From Cyclobacteriaceae bacterium (lineage in GTDB: Bacteria; Bacteroidota; Bacteroidia; Cytophagales; Cyclobacteriaceae): DNA of 9,216 nt. The notes under the pieces were generated by a model that saw only the letters and a program-made list of their open reading frames with translations, had not been told where the DNA came from and did not search any database. Of the stretch, positions 1 to 6,534 are shown one piece after another. Position 1 is the stretch's first letter. The number at the start of each line of letters is the position of its first letter. The DNA lies in contig JALOMY010000096.1 in the NCBI GenBank assembly GCA_025455225.1, positions 1-9,216 on the forward strand, written 5' to 3'. Made by a program: the position numbers and the translations under genes.

Positions 1-194
1 ACACTGCTCAAAACTATTTTCTCAACATCGGACACAGACAAACCTGCTTCGAAGAAATAATCGCGGATGCGGATGCCATAAAACAGTTCAGGACGATCGG
101 CAACTGCCGGAATTCTCCATACATGCAGCCACGCTTTATGATTGTATAAACCGATGGTTATATCAGAATTACCGATATCAAGTACGAGTATCAT
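1..194 (-). CDS. coaX: Type III pantothenate kinase, N-terminal part (cut by window edge)
   Basis: CoaX phosphorylates pantothenate with ATP in the cytoplasm, the first committed step of coenzyme A synthesis. Only the first 64 codons are in the window. The protein opens MILVLDIGNSDITIGLY, matching the family's N-terminal phosphate-binding DIGN motif (D6-N9) of the acetate kinase/hsp70/actin fold. It continues with a WRI stretch (residues 26-28) and DYFFEAGLSVSDVEKIVLSSV, which matches the usual spacing to the 'hIISSV' strand of CoaX. The start ATG (194-192) overlaps the TGA stop of the upstream sirtuin as ATGA, so translation is probably coupled; no strong ribosome binding site is visible. 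It is the third gene of a topA-sirtuin-coaX run. The first motif has S-D where many members have T-N. The catalytic and pantothenate-binding parts lie outside the window, so integrity of the rest is unknown. A BadF/BadG-type ATPase is a less likely alternative. Confidence 0.85.
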   Translation of the reverse strand, partial: MILVLDIGNSDITIGLYNHKAWLHVWRIPAVADRPELFYGIRIRDYFFEAGLSVSDVEKIVLSS

Positions 195-880
195 GCGAGT
201 TCAATCAAGGTTGACTTGAGTTTTTCAAGGCCTGTACTGGCTTTGTCTTCTATAAAGGTAAGATTGGTTATGGAAGAAACATCCGGAATTTTAGGATCGA
301 CCAGAAATTTAGGAACATCATAACCGGCATAATGAATCAGGCCCGCTGCCGGGTAAACCAACAATGAAGTTCCGACAACCAAAAACAAGTCGGCTTTAGA
401 TACCAGGTGAGAAGCCTCTTCAATCAATGGCACCAGTTCACCAAACCATACAATATTGGGCCGTAATTGAGAGCCTTTTTCACACCGATCACCCAGTTTT
501 AATTCCCAGCCTTGAATCGGATAAACCAATGATTCGTCAACGGTGCTGCGCGATTCGAAGAGGCTTCCATGCAAATGCAAAACCCGGGTTGAACCGGCTC
601 GCTCGTGAAGATTATCAACATTCTGGGTAATTACATTCACCCGAAAGAAAGATTCTAACTCAGCCAGGATGGCGTGTCCCCGATTGGGTTGAACTTCAAG
701 GGCCTTTTTTCTTCTCTGATTGTAGAAATCGAGAACCAATCCGGGGTTTCGCCTCCATCCCTCAGGTGAAGCAACCTCTTCAACCCGGTAACCTTCCCAG
801 AGCCCGCCTGCATCGCGAAAGGTAGGTATCCCGCTTTCCGCACTGATGCCCGCCCCGGTCAGTACTACAAGGTTCTTCAT
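191..880 (-). CDS. SIR2-family NAD-dependent protein deacylase (sirtuin, class III-like, zinc cysteines missing)
   Basis: Sirtuins remove acyl groups from protein lysines using NAD+, giving nicotinamide and O-acyl-ADP-ribose. The 229-residue cytoplasmic protein shows GAGIS (9-13), GIPTFRD (17-23), the catalytic-loop QNVDNLH (86-92), the catalytic histidine in LHG (H104), the WFGE motif (145-148) and VVGTSL (168-173), all of the Rossmann-type NAD domain. FYNQR (52-56) contains the Y-x-x-R pair (Y53, R56) that in class III sirtuins such as SIRT5 and E. coli CobB binds the carboxylate of succinyl or malonyl lysine, so desuccinylase/demalonylase activity is inferred. Oddity: the protein has a single cysteine (C133), so the usual four-cysteine zinc site cannot form; the first Cys pair is replaced by the RSTVD region (111-115). 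Length is normal for a compact bacterial sirtuin. It starts 9 bases after the topA stop and its TGA overlaps the coaX ATG. It is related to cobB, but I give no symbol because of the divergent zinc region. Confidence 0.92.
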   Translation of the reverse strand: MKNLVVLTGAGISAESGIPTFRDAGGLWEGYRVEEVASPEGWRRNPGLVLDFYNQRRKKALEVQPNRGHAILAELESFFRVNVITQNVDNLHERAGSTRVLHLHGSLFESRSTVDESLVYPIQGWELKLGDRCEKGSQLRPNIVWFGELVPLIEEASHLVSKADLFLVVGTSLLVYPAAGLIHYAGYDVPKFLVDPKIPDVSSITNLTFIEDKASTGLEKLKSTLIELA

Positions 881-889
881 GGTGCATTA

Positions 890-3223
890 TTAGGATTGCT
901 TTTTCTTTCGGGTAAAACCTCGGCCCTTTTTTTCAGGAGCAGCTTCTGCCAGGGCGATGCATTCTTCCAGTGTAAGTTCAGCGGGTTCCTTTCCTTTCGG
1001 AATTTTAACATTTTTCTTTCCTGCTTTTATGTATGGGCCAAAACGTCCATTAAGAATCTGGATGTCCGGATTTTCCTCGAATACTTTGATGGTTTTATTG
1101 GCATCCGCAATACGCTTGGCCTTGATCAGTTCAATGGCACGGTCTTCTGAAATGGTGTACGGGTCTTCCTCCTTGGGAATTGAAATGAACTTCTTGTCAT
1201 GCAGTACATACGGTCCAAAGCGGCCGATATTCACCACAACAGGTTTATCTTCGAATACGCCTACTTCACGGGGCATTTTCACTAGTTCGAGAGCATCTTC
1301 CAGCGTAATGTTTTCAATGAATTGTCCCTGGCGAAGGCTTGCAAACTTTGGTTTTTCCCCTCCATTGTCGTCTGGATTTTCTCCTACCTGAATATAGGCT
1401 CCGAATTTTCCAAGTTTGACATATACGTTTTTGCCGGTCTTCGGATCGACACCCAACTCCCTGTTTTTGCTTACTGAAGATCGTTCTACCTGCTCCGTCT
1501 TACGAACTTTCTTTCGGAATGGTGTGTAGAAGCTATCTATCATTTTCTGCCATTGAAGCTTGCCGGAGGCAATCTCATCAAACTCCTGCTCAATTTCAGA
1601 GGTGAAGGAATAATCGGTGATGTCCGGAAAATGGTCCACCAGAAAATCGTTTACCACCATGGCAATGTTGGTGGGAAACAGTTTATTTTTTTCCGCTCCC
1701 GTAATCTCCGTCTCTTCCAAAGACGAAATCGAGTTGTCGGAAAGCCGGTGAACTTTGTATTGCCGTTCAACACCTTCCCTGCTTTCTTTAACTACATAGC
1801 CCCGTTTCTGAATGGTCGAAATAGTCGGAGCATAGGTTGATGGACGTCCAATACCCAATTCTTCCAGTTTCTTGACAAGGCTTGCTTCTGTGTACCGGGG
1901 AGGATTCCGGGTAAATGTTTGTCGGGCAATTAATTCATTTAACAGAAGTTCCTGACCGATGGATAGCGGAGGCAATACCTTACTGTTTTGTTCATCATCT
2001 TCTTCATCTCCGGACTCTATATATACAGACAGGAATCCCTGAAATTTGATTACTTCACCCGTGGCAACCAGGATTCGTGGATTATTGGAAATGTTTATTG
2101 TTGCCGTTGTTTTTTCCAGTTCTGCATCAGCCATTTGGGAGGCAATGGCACGTTTCCAGATTAGTTCATAAAGCCGATGGGCATTGCGGTCCATACCGGG
2201 ATCCAATACGGAAAAATCAGTCGGGCGAATGGCTTCGTGGGCTTCCTGCGCACCGGAAGATTTTGTTTTATATTGCCTGAGCTGTACATACTCCTTTCCA
2301 TAAGCTGATACAATCTGGTTTTTGGCACCTTGCTGTGCTTCATCCGACAGGTTAACCGAATCGGTACGCATGTAGCTGATCTTACCCGCTTCGTATAATT
2401 TCTGTGCCACCGTCATGGTTTGGGTTACCGAAAAACTCAACTTTCGGGAAGCCTCCTGCTGCAATGTTGACGTGGTAAACGGAGGTGCGGGTGATCGTTT
2501 GAGGGGCTTTGTTTGAAGATCAGCAATACTGAATTGAGCATTTTTACACGATTCCAGAAAATCCAATGCTTCCTTTTCAGAATCAAAACGCTCGGGTAAT
2601 TCGGCCTGTAAGTATTTGCCTTTACCAAGATCGAACTGTGCCGTTACCCGAAAAGAAGACTTCGTTTTGAAATCGACAATTTCACGTTCGCGTTCAACAA
2701 CGAGCCGCACAGCTACCGATTGAACACGACCAGCCGATAAACCGGTTTTAATCTTCTTCCAGAGAATTGGTGAAAGTTCATAACCAACCAAACGATCGAG
2801 AACACGCCTGGCTTGTTGTGCATTCACAAGATCAACATCAATTCCGCGCGGATGTTCCAGTGCATTAAGAATTGCTTTTTTAGTAATTTCAGTGAATACA
2901 ATTCTGCGTGTTTTTGCATCATTCAAATCGAGTGATTCTTTTAAATGCCAGGCAATCGCTTCACCTTCACGGTCTTCATCACTTGCGAGATAAACCGTTT
3001 CTGCATCGGCTGCCAGTTTCTTAAGTTTCTGAATGATTTCTTTTTTATCAGGACTGATTTCATAGGTGGGAATGAAACCGTTTTCAATATCAATCGCAGC
3101 GTTTCCCTTAGGAAGATCACGTACGTGACCCATACTGGAAGCTACTTTAAAATCTTTACCCAAATAGCCTTCAATAGTCTTTGCTTTCGCTGGGGATTCA
3201 ACAATTACGAGGTTTTTTCCCAT
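890..3223 (-). CDS. topA: DNA topoisomerase I (type IA)
   Basis: This enzyme relaxes negatively supercoiled DNA by a transient 5'-phosphotyrosine break and is essential for chromosome topology. The 777-residue protein begins with the TOPRIM domain: VIVESPAKAKTI (6-17, E9) and the acidic triad region SDEDREGEAIAWHL (81-94; D82, D84, E86). SAGRVQSVA (163-171) follows, then the active-site YMRTDS with catalytic Y284, EAHEAIRPT (327-335) and GIGRPSTYAPTI (457-468). The C-terminus holds three glycine-rich repeats built around GKFGAYI (605-611), GRFGPYV (667-673) and GRFGPYI (726-732), then a basic tail ending TRKKKQS. There are only two cysteines (C226, C754), so the four-cysteine zinc ribbons of E. 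coli TopA are absent. The C-terminal DNA-binding role is presumably taken by these repeats and the Lys/Arg tail. The ATG at 3223 is placed exactly at the conserved N-terminus; the leader is A/T-rich with no clear Shine-Dalgarno. It is first of the topA-sirtuin-coaX run. Confidence 0.98.
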   Translation of the reverse strand: MGKNLVIVESPAKAKTIEGYLGKDFKVASSMGHVRDLPKGNAAIDIENGFIPTYEISPDKKEIIQKLKKLAADAETVYLASDEDREGEAIAWHLKESLDLNDAKTRRIVFTEITKKAILNALEHPRGIDVDLVNAQQARRVLDRLVGYELSPILWKKIKTGLSAGRVQSVAVRLVVEREREIVDFKTKSSFRVTAQFDLGKGKYLQAELPERFDSEKEALDFLESCKNAQFSIADLQTKPLKRSPAPPFTTSTLQQEASRKLSFSVTQTMTVAQKLYEAGKISYMRTDSVNLSDEAQQGAKNQIVSAYGKEYVQLRQYKTKSSGAQEAHEAIRPTDFSVLDPGMDRNAHRLYELIWKRAIASQMADAELEKTTATINISNNPRILVATGEVIKFQGFLSVYIESGDEEDDEQNSKVLPPLSIGQELLLNELIARQTFTRNPPRYTEASLVKKLEELGIGRPSTYAPTISTIQKRGYVVKESREGVERQYKVHRLSDNSISSLEETEITGAEKNKLFPTNIAMVVNDFLVDHFPDITDYSFTSEIEQEFDEIASGKLQWQKMIDSFYTPFRKKVRKTEQVERSSVSKNRELGVDPKTGKNVYVKLGKFGAYIQVGENPDDNGGEKPKFASLRQGQFIENITLEDALELVKMPREVGVFEDKPVVVNIGRFGPYVLHDKKFISIPKEEDPYTISEDRAIELIKAKRIADANKTIKVFEENPDIQILNGRFGPYIKAGKKNVKIPKGKEPAELTLEECIALAEAAPEKKGRGFTRKKKQS

Positions 3224-3561
3224 AATTTCATTTTAATCAAAGGGCTCAAATATCTGTAAATTTTTAAAAAATCAAATTCACACTCATTCTTTGAGTTGTT
3301 TAGTACAATCAACAACCGAATGAATATGTTTGTTGTTTCGCTGATTAAATGATATCCAAATCAAGCTGCAACCATCTGATTAACAAGAATGTGAGGCCTG
3401 TAAAAATATTTTGAATTGATACTTTAGAAAACATCAATGATCGGGTTTTAAGTTGTTTGAATAAATTTTTCAGCCCATTCATCAGGCTCACCACCTGGAT
3501 TTCTTTACTGCTTCATTTACATATAATTATCTATTTTAGCGCGTAAACCTTACCCAGACTC
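3224..3561. other. Divergent intergenic spacer between topA and the AGCS symporter gene
   Basis: This 338-base A/T-rich spacer holds no credible gene on either strand. It contains the candidate topA promoter near its left end. On the plus strand a perfect -7-like TATGTTTG lies at 3325-3332, but the nearest -33-like element (TTTA, 3299-3302) is 22 bases away, so a promoter for the symporter there is weakly supported and would leave a leader of about 220 bases. A second weak candidate is TATTTTAG at 3532-3539, close to the symporter start but without a matching upstream box. A small inverted repeat, GTTGTT/AACAAC (3295-3300 and 3311-3316), flanks TAGTACAATC. No riboswitch or terminator could be recognised. 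Confidence 0.5.
3247..3276 (-). promoter_or_regulatory. Candidate Bacteroidota-type promoter for topA-sirtuin-coaX
   Basis: Read on the minus strand, a TTTG (3276-3273) is followed after 18 bases by GATATTTG (3254-3247). This resembles the Bacteroidota consensus TTTG-N19-21-TAnnTTTG, with five of six defined -7 positions matching and the spacing one base short. It would place the transcript start about 20 bases before the topA ATG. The motif is short and the region is A/T-rich, so chance occurrence is possible. Confidence 0.3.
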
Positions 3562-4956
3562 ATGAGTGAATTCATTGCGCACATTGCGAACGAGATTTAT
3601 ACTCCGGTAGCATTTCTTTTAATTCTTGGGGGACTTTACTTTTTGTTTACCTCTCGTTTTGTTCAATACAAATATTTCCGGCATGCCATTAACATTTTGC
3701 GAGGCAAATATTCCAATCCAAATGATCCCGGTCAAATCAATCCATACCAGGCGTTATCAACAGCACTTGCATCTACCGTTGGTATGGGCAATATAGCCGG
3801 AGTAGCTGCTGCGATTACTATTGGAGGACCCGGTGCACTATTCTGGATGTGGGTAACAGCTTTTGTAGGCATGTCAACCAACTTCTTTACCAGTACACTT
3901 TCAGTTATGTATCGTGGAAAAGATTCAGCGGGAGAAATTCAGGGAGGACCGATGTATGTAATACGTGAAGCCCTCGGAAAAAAATGGCAGCCCCTTGCTG
4001 TTCTGTTTAGTATCTGTTGCTTGGTAGGGTGTCTTCCCATATTTCAAGCCAATCAGCTAACCCAGGCTATTGTTGACATTGGAATTACTTCTGAAGAAAT
4101 AAAAACTTCTACGTTTCAGTTTATTGGATTCACCATCAGCACCCCCAAGTTCATCATTGGTTTGACCATCATGTTCTTTGCCGGTATTGTAATACTGGGA
4201 GGCATTCAACGCATTGGAAACTGGGCGGGCAAAATGGTTCCGCTTATGATTGTGATTTACTTCCTTGCTGTATTCTCCATTTTGGTAATGCACATCCGGG
4301 ATATACCAACCTATTTATGGATGATTGTTACAGATGCATTTGCTGCCGAACATTATCATGGTAAACCTGCTTTGGGTGGTATTGTTGGAGGATTAATTAT
4401 TGCCGGAATTCGAAGAGCATCGTTTTCAAACGAAGCGGGAATTGGCACCGCTCCTATGGCATTGGGAGCTTCGAAAAGCACAGAACCCATTCGGGAAGGT
4501 TTGGTATCGATGTTAAGCCCTGCTATTGACACCTTGTTGGTGTGTACATTAACAGCTCTTGCAATTCTCGCCACCGGGGTTTGGCAAACATCAGAAACAA
4601 GTGGCGTCACTTTAACGGCTGCTGCATTTAACACAGCGATGCCCGGATTTGGACAATATGTACTTTTGCTTTGTGCATTTTTCTTCGCAATTACTTCTGT
4701 CTTTTCCTACAGCTATTACGGAAGCAAATCGCTTTCTTTTCTTCTTGGAGTGAAAGCCAGCAAATGGTACAATTATTTTTACCTGTTAACCATCGTATTG
4801 GGTGCTGTGGCTTCTATGCATGATATTATGAATATCATTGACATAGCGTATGCGTTAATGGCCATACCAACCATGGTCTCGGGATTTATGCTTGCACCCA
4901 AGGTAATTAAGGAATCAAGACGGTATTTCAGTGCATTGAAGGAGGCAGAGTCTTAA
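3562..4956 (+). CDS. AGCS-family sodium:alanine (or glycine) symporter
   Basis: Members of the alanine or glycine:cation symporter family import small neutral amino acids with Na+ (or H+) through a LeuT-like fold in the inner membrane. The 464-residue protein has the family signatures: NPYQALSTALASTVGMGNIAGVA (60-82) in the substrate-binding helix, GGPGALFWMW (88-97), EIQGGPMYVI (125-134), and RASFSNEAGIGTAPMALGAS (285-304). Roughly eleven hydrophobic segments are visible, for example 14-30, 91-109, 145-165, 198-214, 225-244, 271-284, 323-340, 364-383, 405-420 and 427-446. Length is normal. An in-frame TAA at 3544 and the ATG at 3562 fix the start; no Shine-Dalgarno is seen. It is monocistronic: upstream topA is divergent, and downstream it overlaps the convergent 474-residue gene by four bases. 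Family assignment is firm. The exact amino acid (alanine, glycine, possibly glutamine as in AlsT/GlnT naming) cannot be read from the sequence. Confidence 0.95.
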   Translation: MSEFIAHIANEIYTPVAFLLILGGLYFLFTSRFVQYKYFRHAINILRGKYSNPNDPGQINPYQALSTALASTVGMGNIAGVAAAITIGGPGALFWMWVTAFVGMSTNFFTSTLSVMYRGKDSAGEIQGGPMYVIREALGKKWQPLAVLFSICCLVGCLPIFQANQLTQAIVDIGITSEEIKTSTFQFIGFTISTPKFIIGLTIMFFAGIVILGGIQRIGNWAGKMVPLMIVIYFLAVFSILVMHIRDIPTYLWMIVTDAFAAEHYHGKPALGGIVGGLIIAGIRRASFSNEAGIGTAPMALGASKSTEPIREGLVSMLSPAIDTLLVCTLTALAILATGVWQTSETSGVTLTAAAFNTAMPGFGQYVLLLCAFFFAITSVFSYSYYGSKSLSFLLGVKASKWYNYFYLLTIVLGAVASMHDIMNIIDIAYALMAIPTMVSGFMLAPKVIKESRRYFSALKEAES

Positions 4957-6377
4957 GATACCTCCACACGGCTCGGCATTTGATAATCAAATAAACCGCG
5001 TTCCTTTATAGCCTCCTCTACTTTGTGTGGAACGTATTTTTCCCAACCTGCTTCGCCTCTTTTAATCATGGCGAGAACATGGTCGGAAATAACTTGAAGA
5101 TTTTTCACATTCGCATCACGAATATCTTCAAGCTTATTATTGTCCATCAGGTAGCGGAATAGATTCTTCAAATTAGGCGGAAGATCCTGTTCAAAATCAG
5201 TCAGTGTGAGTACCCGATTATCGGGTGACAAAGCCGGATAGATGTACAGTTTGACATTAGTACCAAACAGTGAAGCGAAACATTCAAGAATTCCACCCCG
5301 AATATTTTCATATGTTTTTTCATCGAATACTTTCACCAGGGCATTAATGCCCATAATGATTCCGATTTTCTTACCCTTGGTAATCCGGGAGAGGTAATCC
5401 ACCAGTCGGTAATATTCAAAGTAATTGGATATTAAAACGTTTTGTCCCAATGAACAGATGATGTCAGCCCGATGAAGAAAATCCTTTTCATCAATAGTTC
5501 CATCTGAACTAAGGTCATTGAGTGTCAATTCAGTAAGTACGAGAATATTTGAACGATCAACATCGGGTTCGTGCTTGAAATGTCTTCGGGCTGCTAAAAG
5601 CATGTCTACATTAACATGGGTAGGTGGTCTGAAACGTCCTCGTAACACCAGGACATGCTTTTTGTACAATTCATCCGAAGGCTGCATAACTTCACCATCC
5701 GGACCGAACATGGCTGCTTTTGTTAAACCGTTTTTTACCAGTTTCAGTGCCATTAACCGATTGTCAACATGTTTGAAGTCAGGTCCGGTGATGCGGAACA
5801 TATCGATTTCGATTCGCTTGCCCATCAAACCATCGAGCAGTGACATTAATATTTGTTCGGCATCTGAAAAAAAGACACACGCATAAATCATATTAACACC
5901 CACTATCCCTAATGCATATTGCTGTTGCAACGGGTCGTTGTCGTGCATCTTGACATGGATAACACAATCGTTGTAATCGCCCTTAGGGGTTAATTGAAAG
6001 CGCAGACCAATCCATCCATGAGCCTGGTTGGTTCGTTCAAAATTCAATATCTCAACGGTATTAGCGAAGGCAAAGAAACGGGTATCCTCAATGCGGTGCG
6101 GTAACCGTTCGGCCAACAAGGGATATTCGTGATCCAGCATTTTAATAAGCCGGGCCTCACACACGTACCGGTCACAAAGTCCGTAAATAGCATCGCTGAA
6201 TTTCATATCGTAAGCCGATATGGTTTTGGCGATTGTTCCTGAAGCACCACCTGCTTTAAAGAAGTTGGCTGCTACTTCCTGCCCGGCTCCAATTTCAGCA
6301 AAAGATCCGTAGACGTCTTTACGCAGGTTGATGCGGAGGGCCTTCTCCTGCGTTGTTAGTTTTCTAAATTCATCCAT
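4953..6377 (-). CDS. Conserved soluble protein of unknown function with a nucleotidylyltransferase-like GRFRPPT segment
   Basis: I do not recognise an established function. The 474-residue protein has no signal peptide or membrane helix and looks cytoplasmic. The N-terminal part has a dense glycine/alanine-rich block, FAEIGAGQEVAANFFKAGGA (26-45) then SGTIAKTISAYDM (46-58), followed by FSDAIYG (60-66); it reads like a strongly constrained, possibly ligand-binding or catalytic motif. In the middle, LRGRFRPPTHVNVDMLLAA (245-263) resembles the GRFxPxHxGH start of NMN/nicotinate-nucleotide adenylyltransferases, but the (H/T)xGH core reads T253-H-V-N256, so the catalytic histidine and glycine are not kept. 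I believe relatives in databases are called hypothetical or, loosely, nicotinate-nucleotide adenylyltransferase; that name is not supported by an intact active site here. The ATG at 6377 is the only usable start, since the frame is open only to a stop at 6420 with no other ATG. Its stop shares TTAA with the convergent symporter gene. It appears monocistronic, with a hairpin in the leader. Confidence 0.85.
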   Translation of the reverse strand: MDEFRKLTTQEKALRINLRKDVYGSFAEIGAGQEVAANFFKAGGASGTIAKTISAYDMKFSDAIYGLCDRYVCEARLIKMLDHEYPLLAERLPHRIEDTRFFAFANTVEILNFERTNQAHGWIGLRFQLTPKGDYNDCVIHVKMHDNDPLQQQYALGIVGVNMIYACVFFSDAEQILMSLLDGLMGKRIEIDMFRITGPDFKHVDNRLMALKLVKNGLTKAAMFGPDGEVMQPSDELYKKHVLVLRGRFRPPTHVNVDMLLAARRHFKHEPDVDRSNILVLTELTLNDLSSDGTIDEKDFLHRADIICSLGQNVLISNYFEYYRLVDYLSRITKGKKIGIIMGINALVKVFDEKTYENIRGGILECFASLFGTNVKLYIYPALSPDNRVLTLTDFEQDLPPNLKNLFRYLMDNNKLEDIRDANVKNLQVISDHVLAMIKRGEAGWEKYVPHKVEEAIKERGLFDYQMPSRVEVS

Positions 6378-6383
6378 ACAAAC

Positions 6384-6398
6384 AATGCCATCGGCATT
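6384..6398 (-). promoter_or_regulatory. Leader hairpin directly before the 474-residue gene
   Basis: The transcript of the unknown gene can form a perfect 6-bp stem AATGCC/GGCATT with a 3-base loop, ending 6 bases before its ATG. A purine-rich AAGGAA (6402-6397) sits at the upstream foot of the stem, too far from the ATG when linear. If the stem forms, the AAGG part would be brought near normal spacing. Structure is seen in the sequence; a regulatory role is inferred. Confidence 0.35.
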
Positions 6399-6414
6399 CC
6401 TTAAGGGTCTGCCT

Positions 6415-6437
6415 TTATATCAAAAAATTATATCAAA
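6415..6437. repeat. Two tandem copies of TTATATCAAA
   Basis: A 10-base sequence occurs at 6415-6424 and 6428-6437, a 13-base period, in the spacer upstream of the 474-residue gene. The second copy overlaps the CAAAGGTA that forms the candidate minus-strand -7 box. This could be a pair of protein-binding half sites or simple A/T-rich chance. Confidence 0.4.
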
Positions 6438-6441
6438 GGTA
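6434..6441 (-). promoter_or_regulatory. Candidate -7 box for the 474-residue gene
   Basis: On the minus strand this reads TACCTTTG, a full match to the Bacteroidota -7 consensus TAnnTTTG. No TTTG is found 19-21 bases upstream of it, so only half of the promoter is supported. It would give a leader of about 50 bases that includes the start-proximal hairpin. Confidence 0.3.
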
Positions 6442-6480
6442 AACATCCTGTTATAATAGTATTGATCGACCCCGGTAATT

Positions 6481-6511
6481 TTTGATTATTAACCATTAAG
6501 GCCTATTTTTC
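6481..6511 (+). promoter_or_regulatory. Candidate Bacteroidota-type promoter for the NSS transporter-ClC operon
   Basis: TTTG at 6481-6484 is followed after exactly 19 bases by TATTTTTC at 6504-6511, matching five of six defined positions of TAnnTTTG. Spacing is the canonical value, and the expected transcript start lies about 17 bases before the transporter ATG at 6535. This is the best complete promoter match in the window, though still made of short motifs. Confidence 0.4.
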
Positions 6512-6534
6512 GATCTTTACCGAAGTGATAACGC

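Noticed and set aside
957..1391. Plus-strand open frame of 144 codons antisense to topA
   Set aside because: It lies wholly within the conserved topA coding sequence. Its product is serine/phenylalanine-rich with no family resemblance, as expected of an antisense shadow.
3295..3316. Inverted repeat GTTGTT-N10-AACAAC in the topA/symporter spacer
   Set aside because: Six-base arms in A/T-rich DNA are expected by chance, and it is not aligned with a convincing promoter, so it is noted only in the spacer entry.
4941..4965. Possible bidirectional terminator hairpin GGAGG...CCTCC at the convergent stops
   Set aside because: The stem is only five pairs with a poorly paired 15-base interior and no T-run on either side, so it is not a credible intrinsic terminator.
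5518..5886. Plus-strand open frame of 122 codons antisense to the 474-residue gene
   Set aside because: It is fully inside a coherent minus-strand gene, has low-complexity serine-rich content and shows no initiation signals.
6452..6457. TATAAT resembling a sigma70 -10 box upstream of the NSS gene (similar TATAAT at 3522-3527)
   Set aside because: There is no well-spaced -35 element, and the phylum normally uses TAnnTTTG-type -7 boxes; A/T-rich spacers produce TATAAT often.
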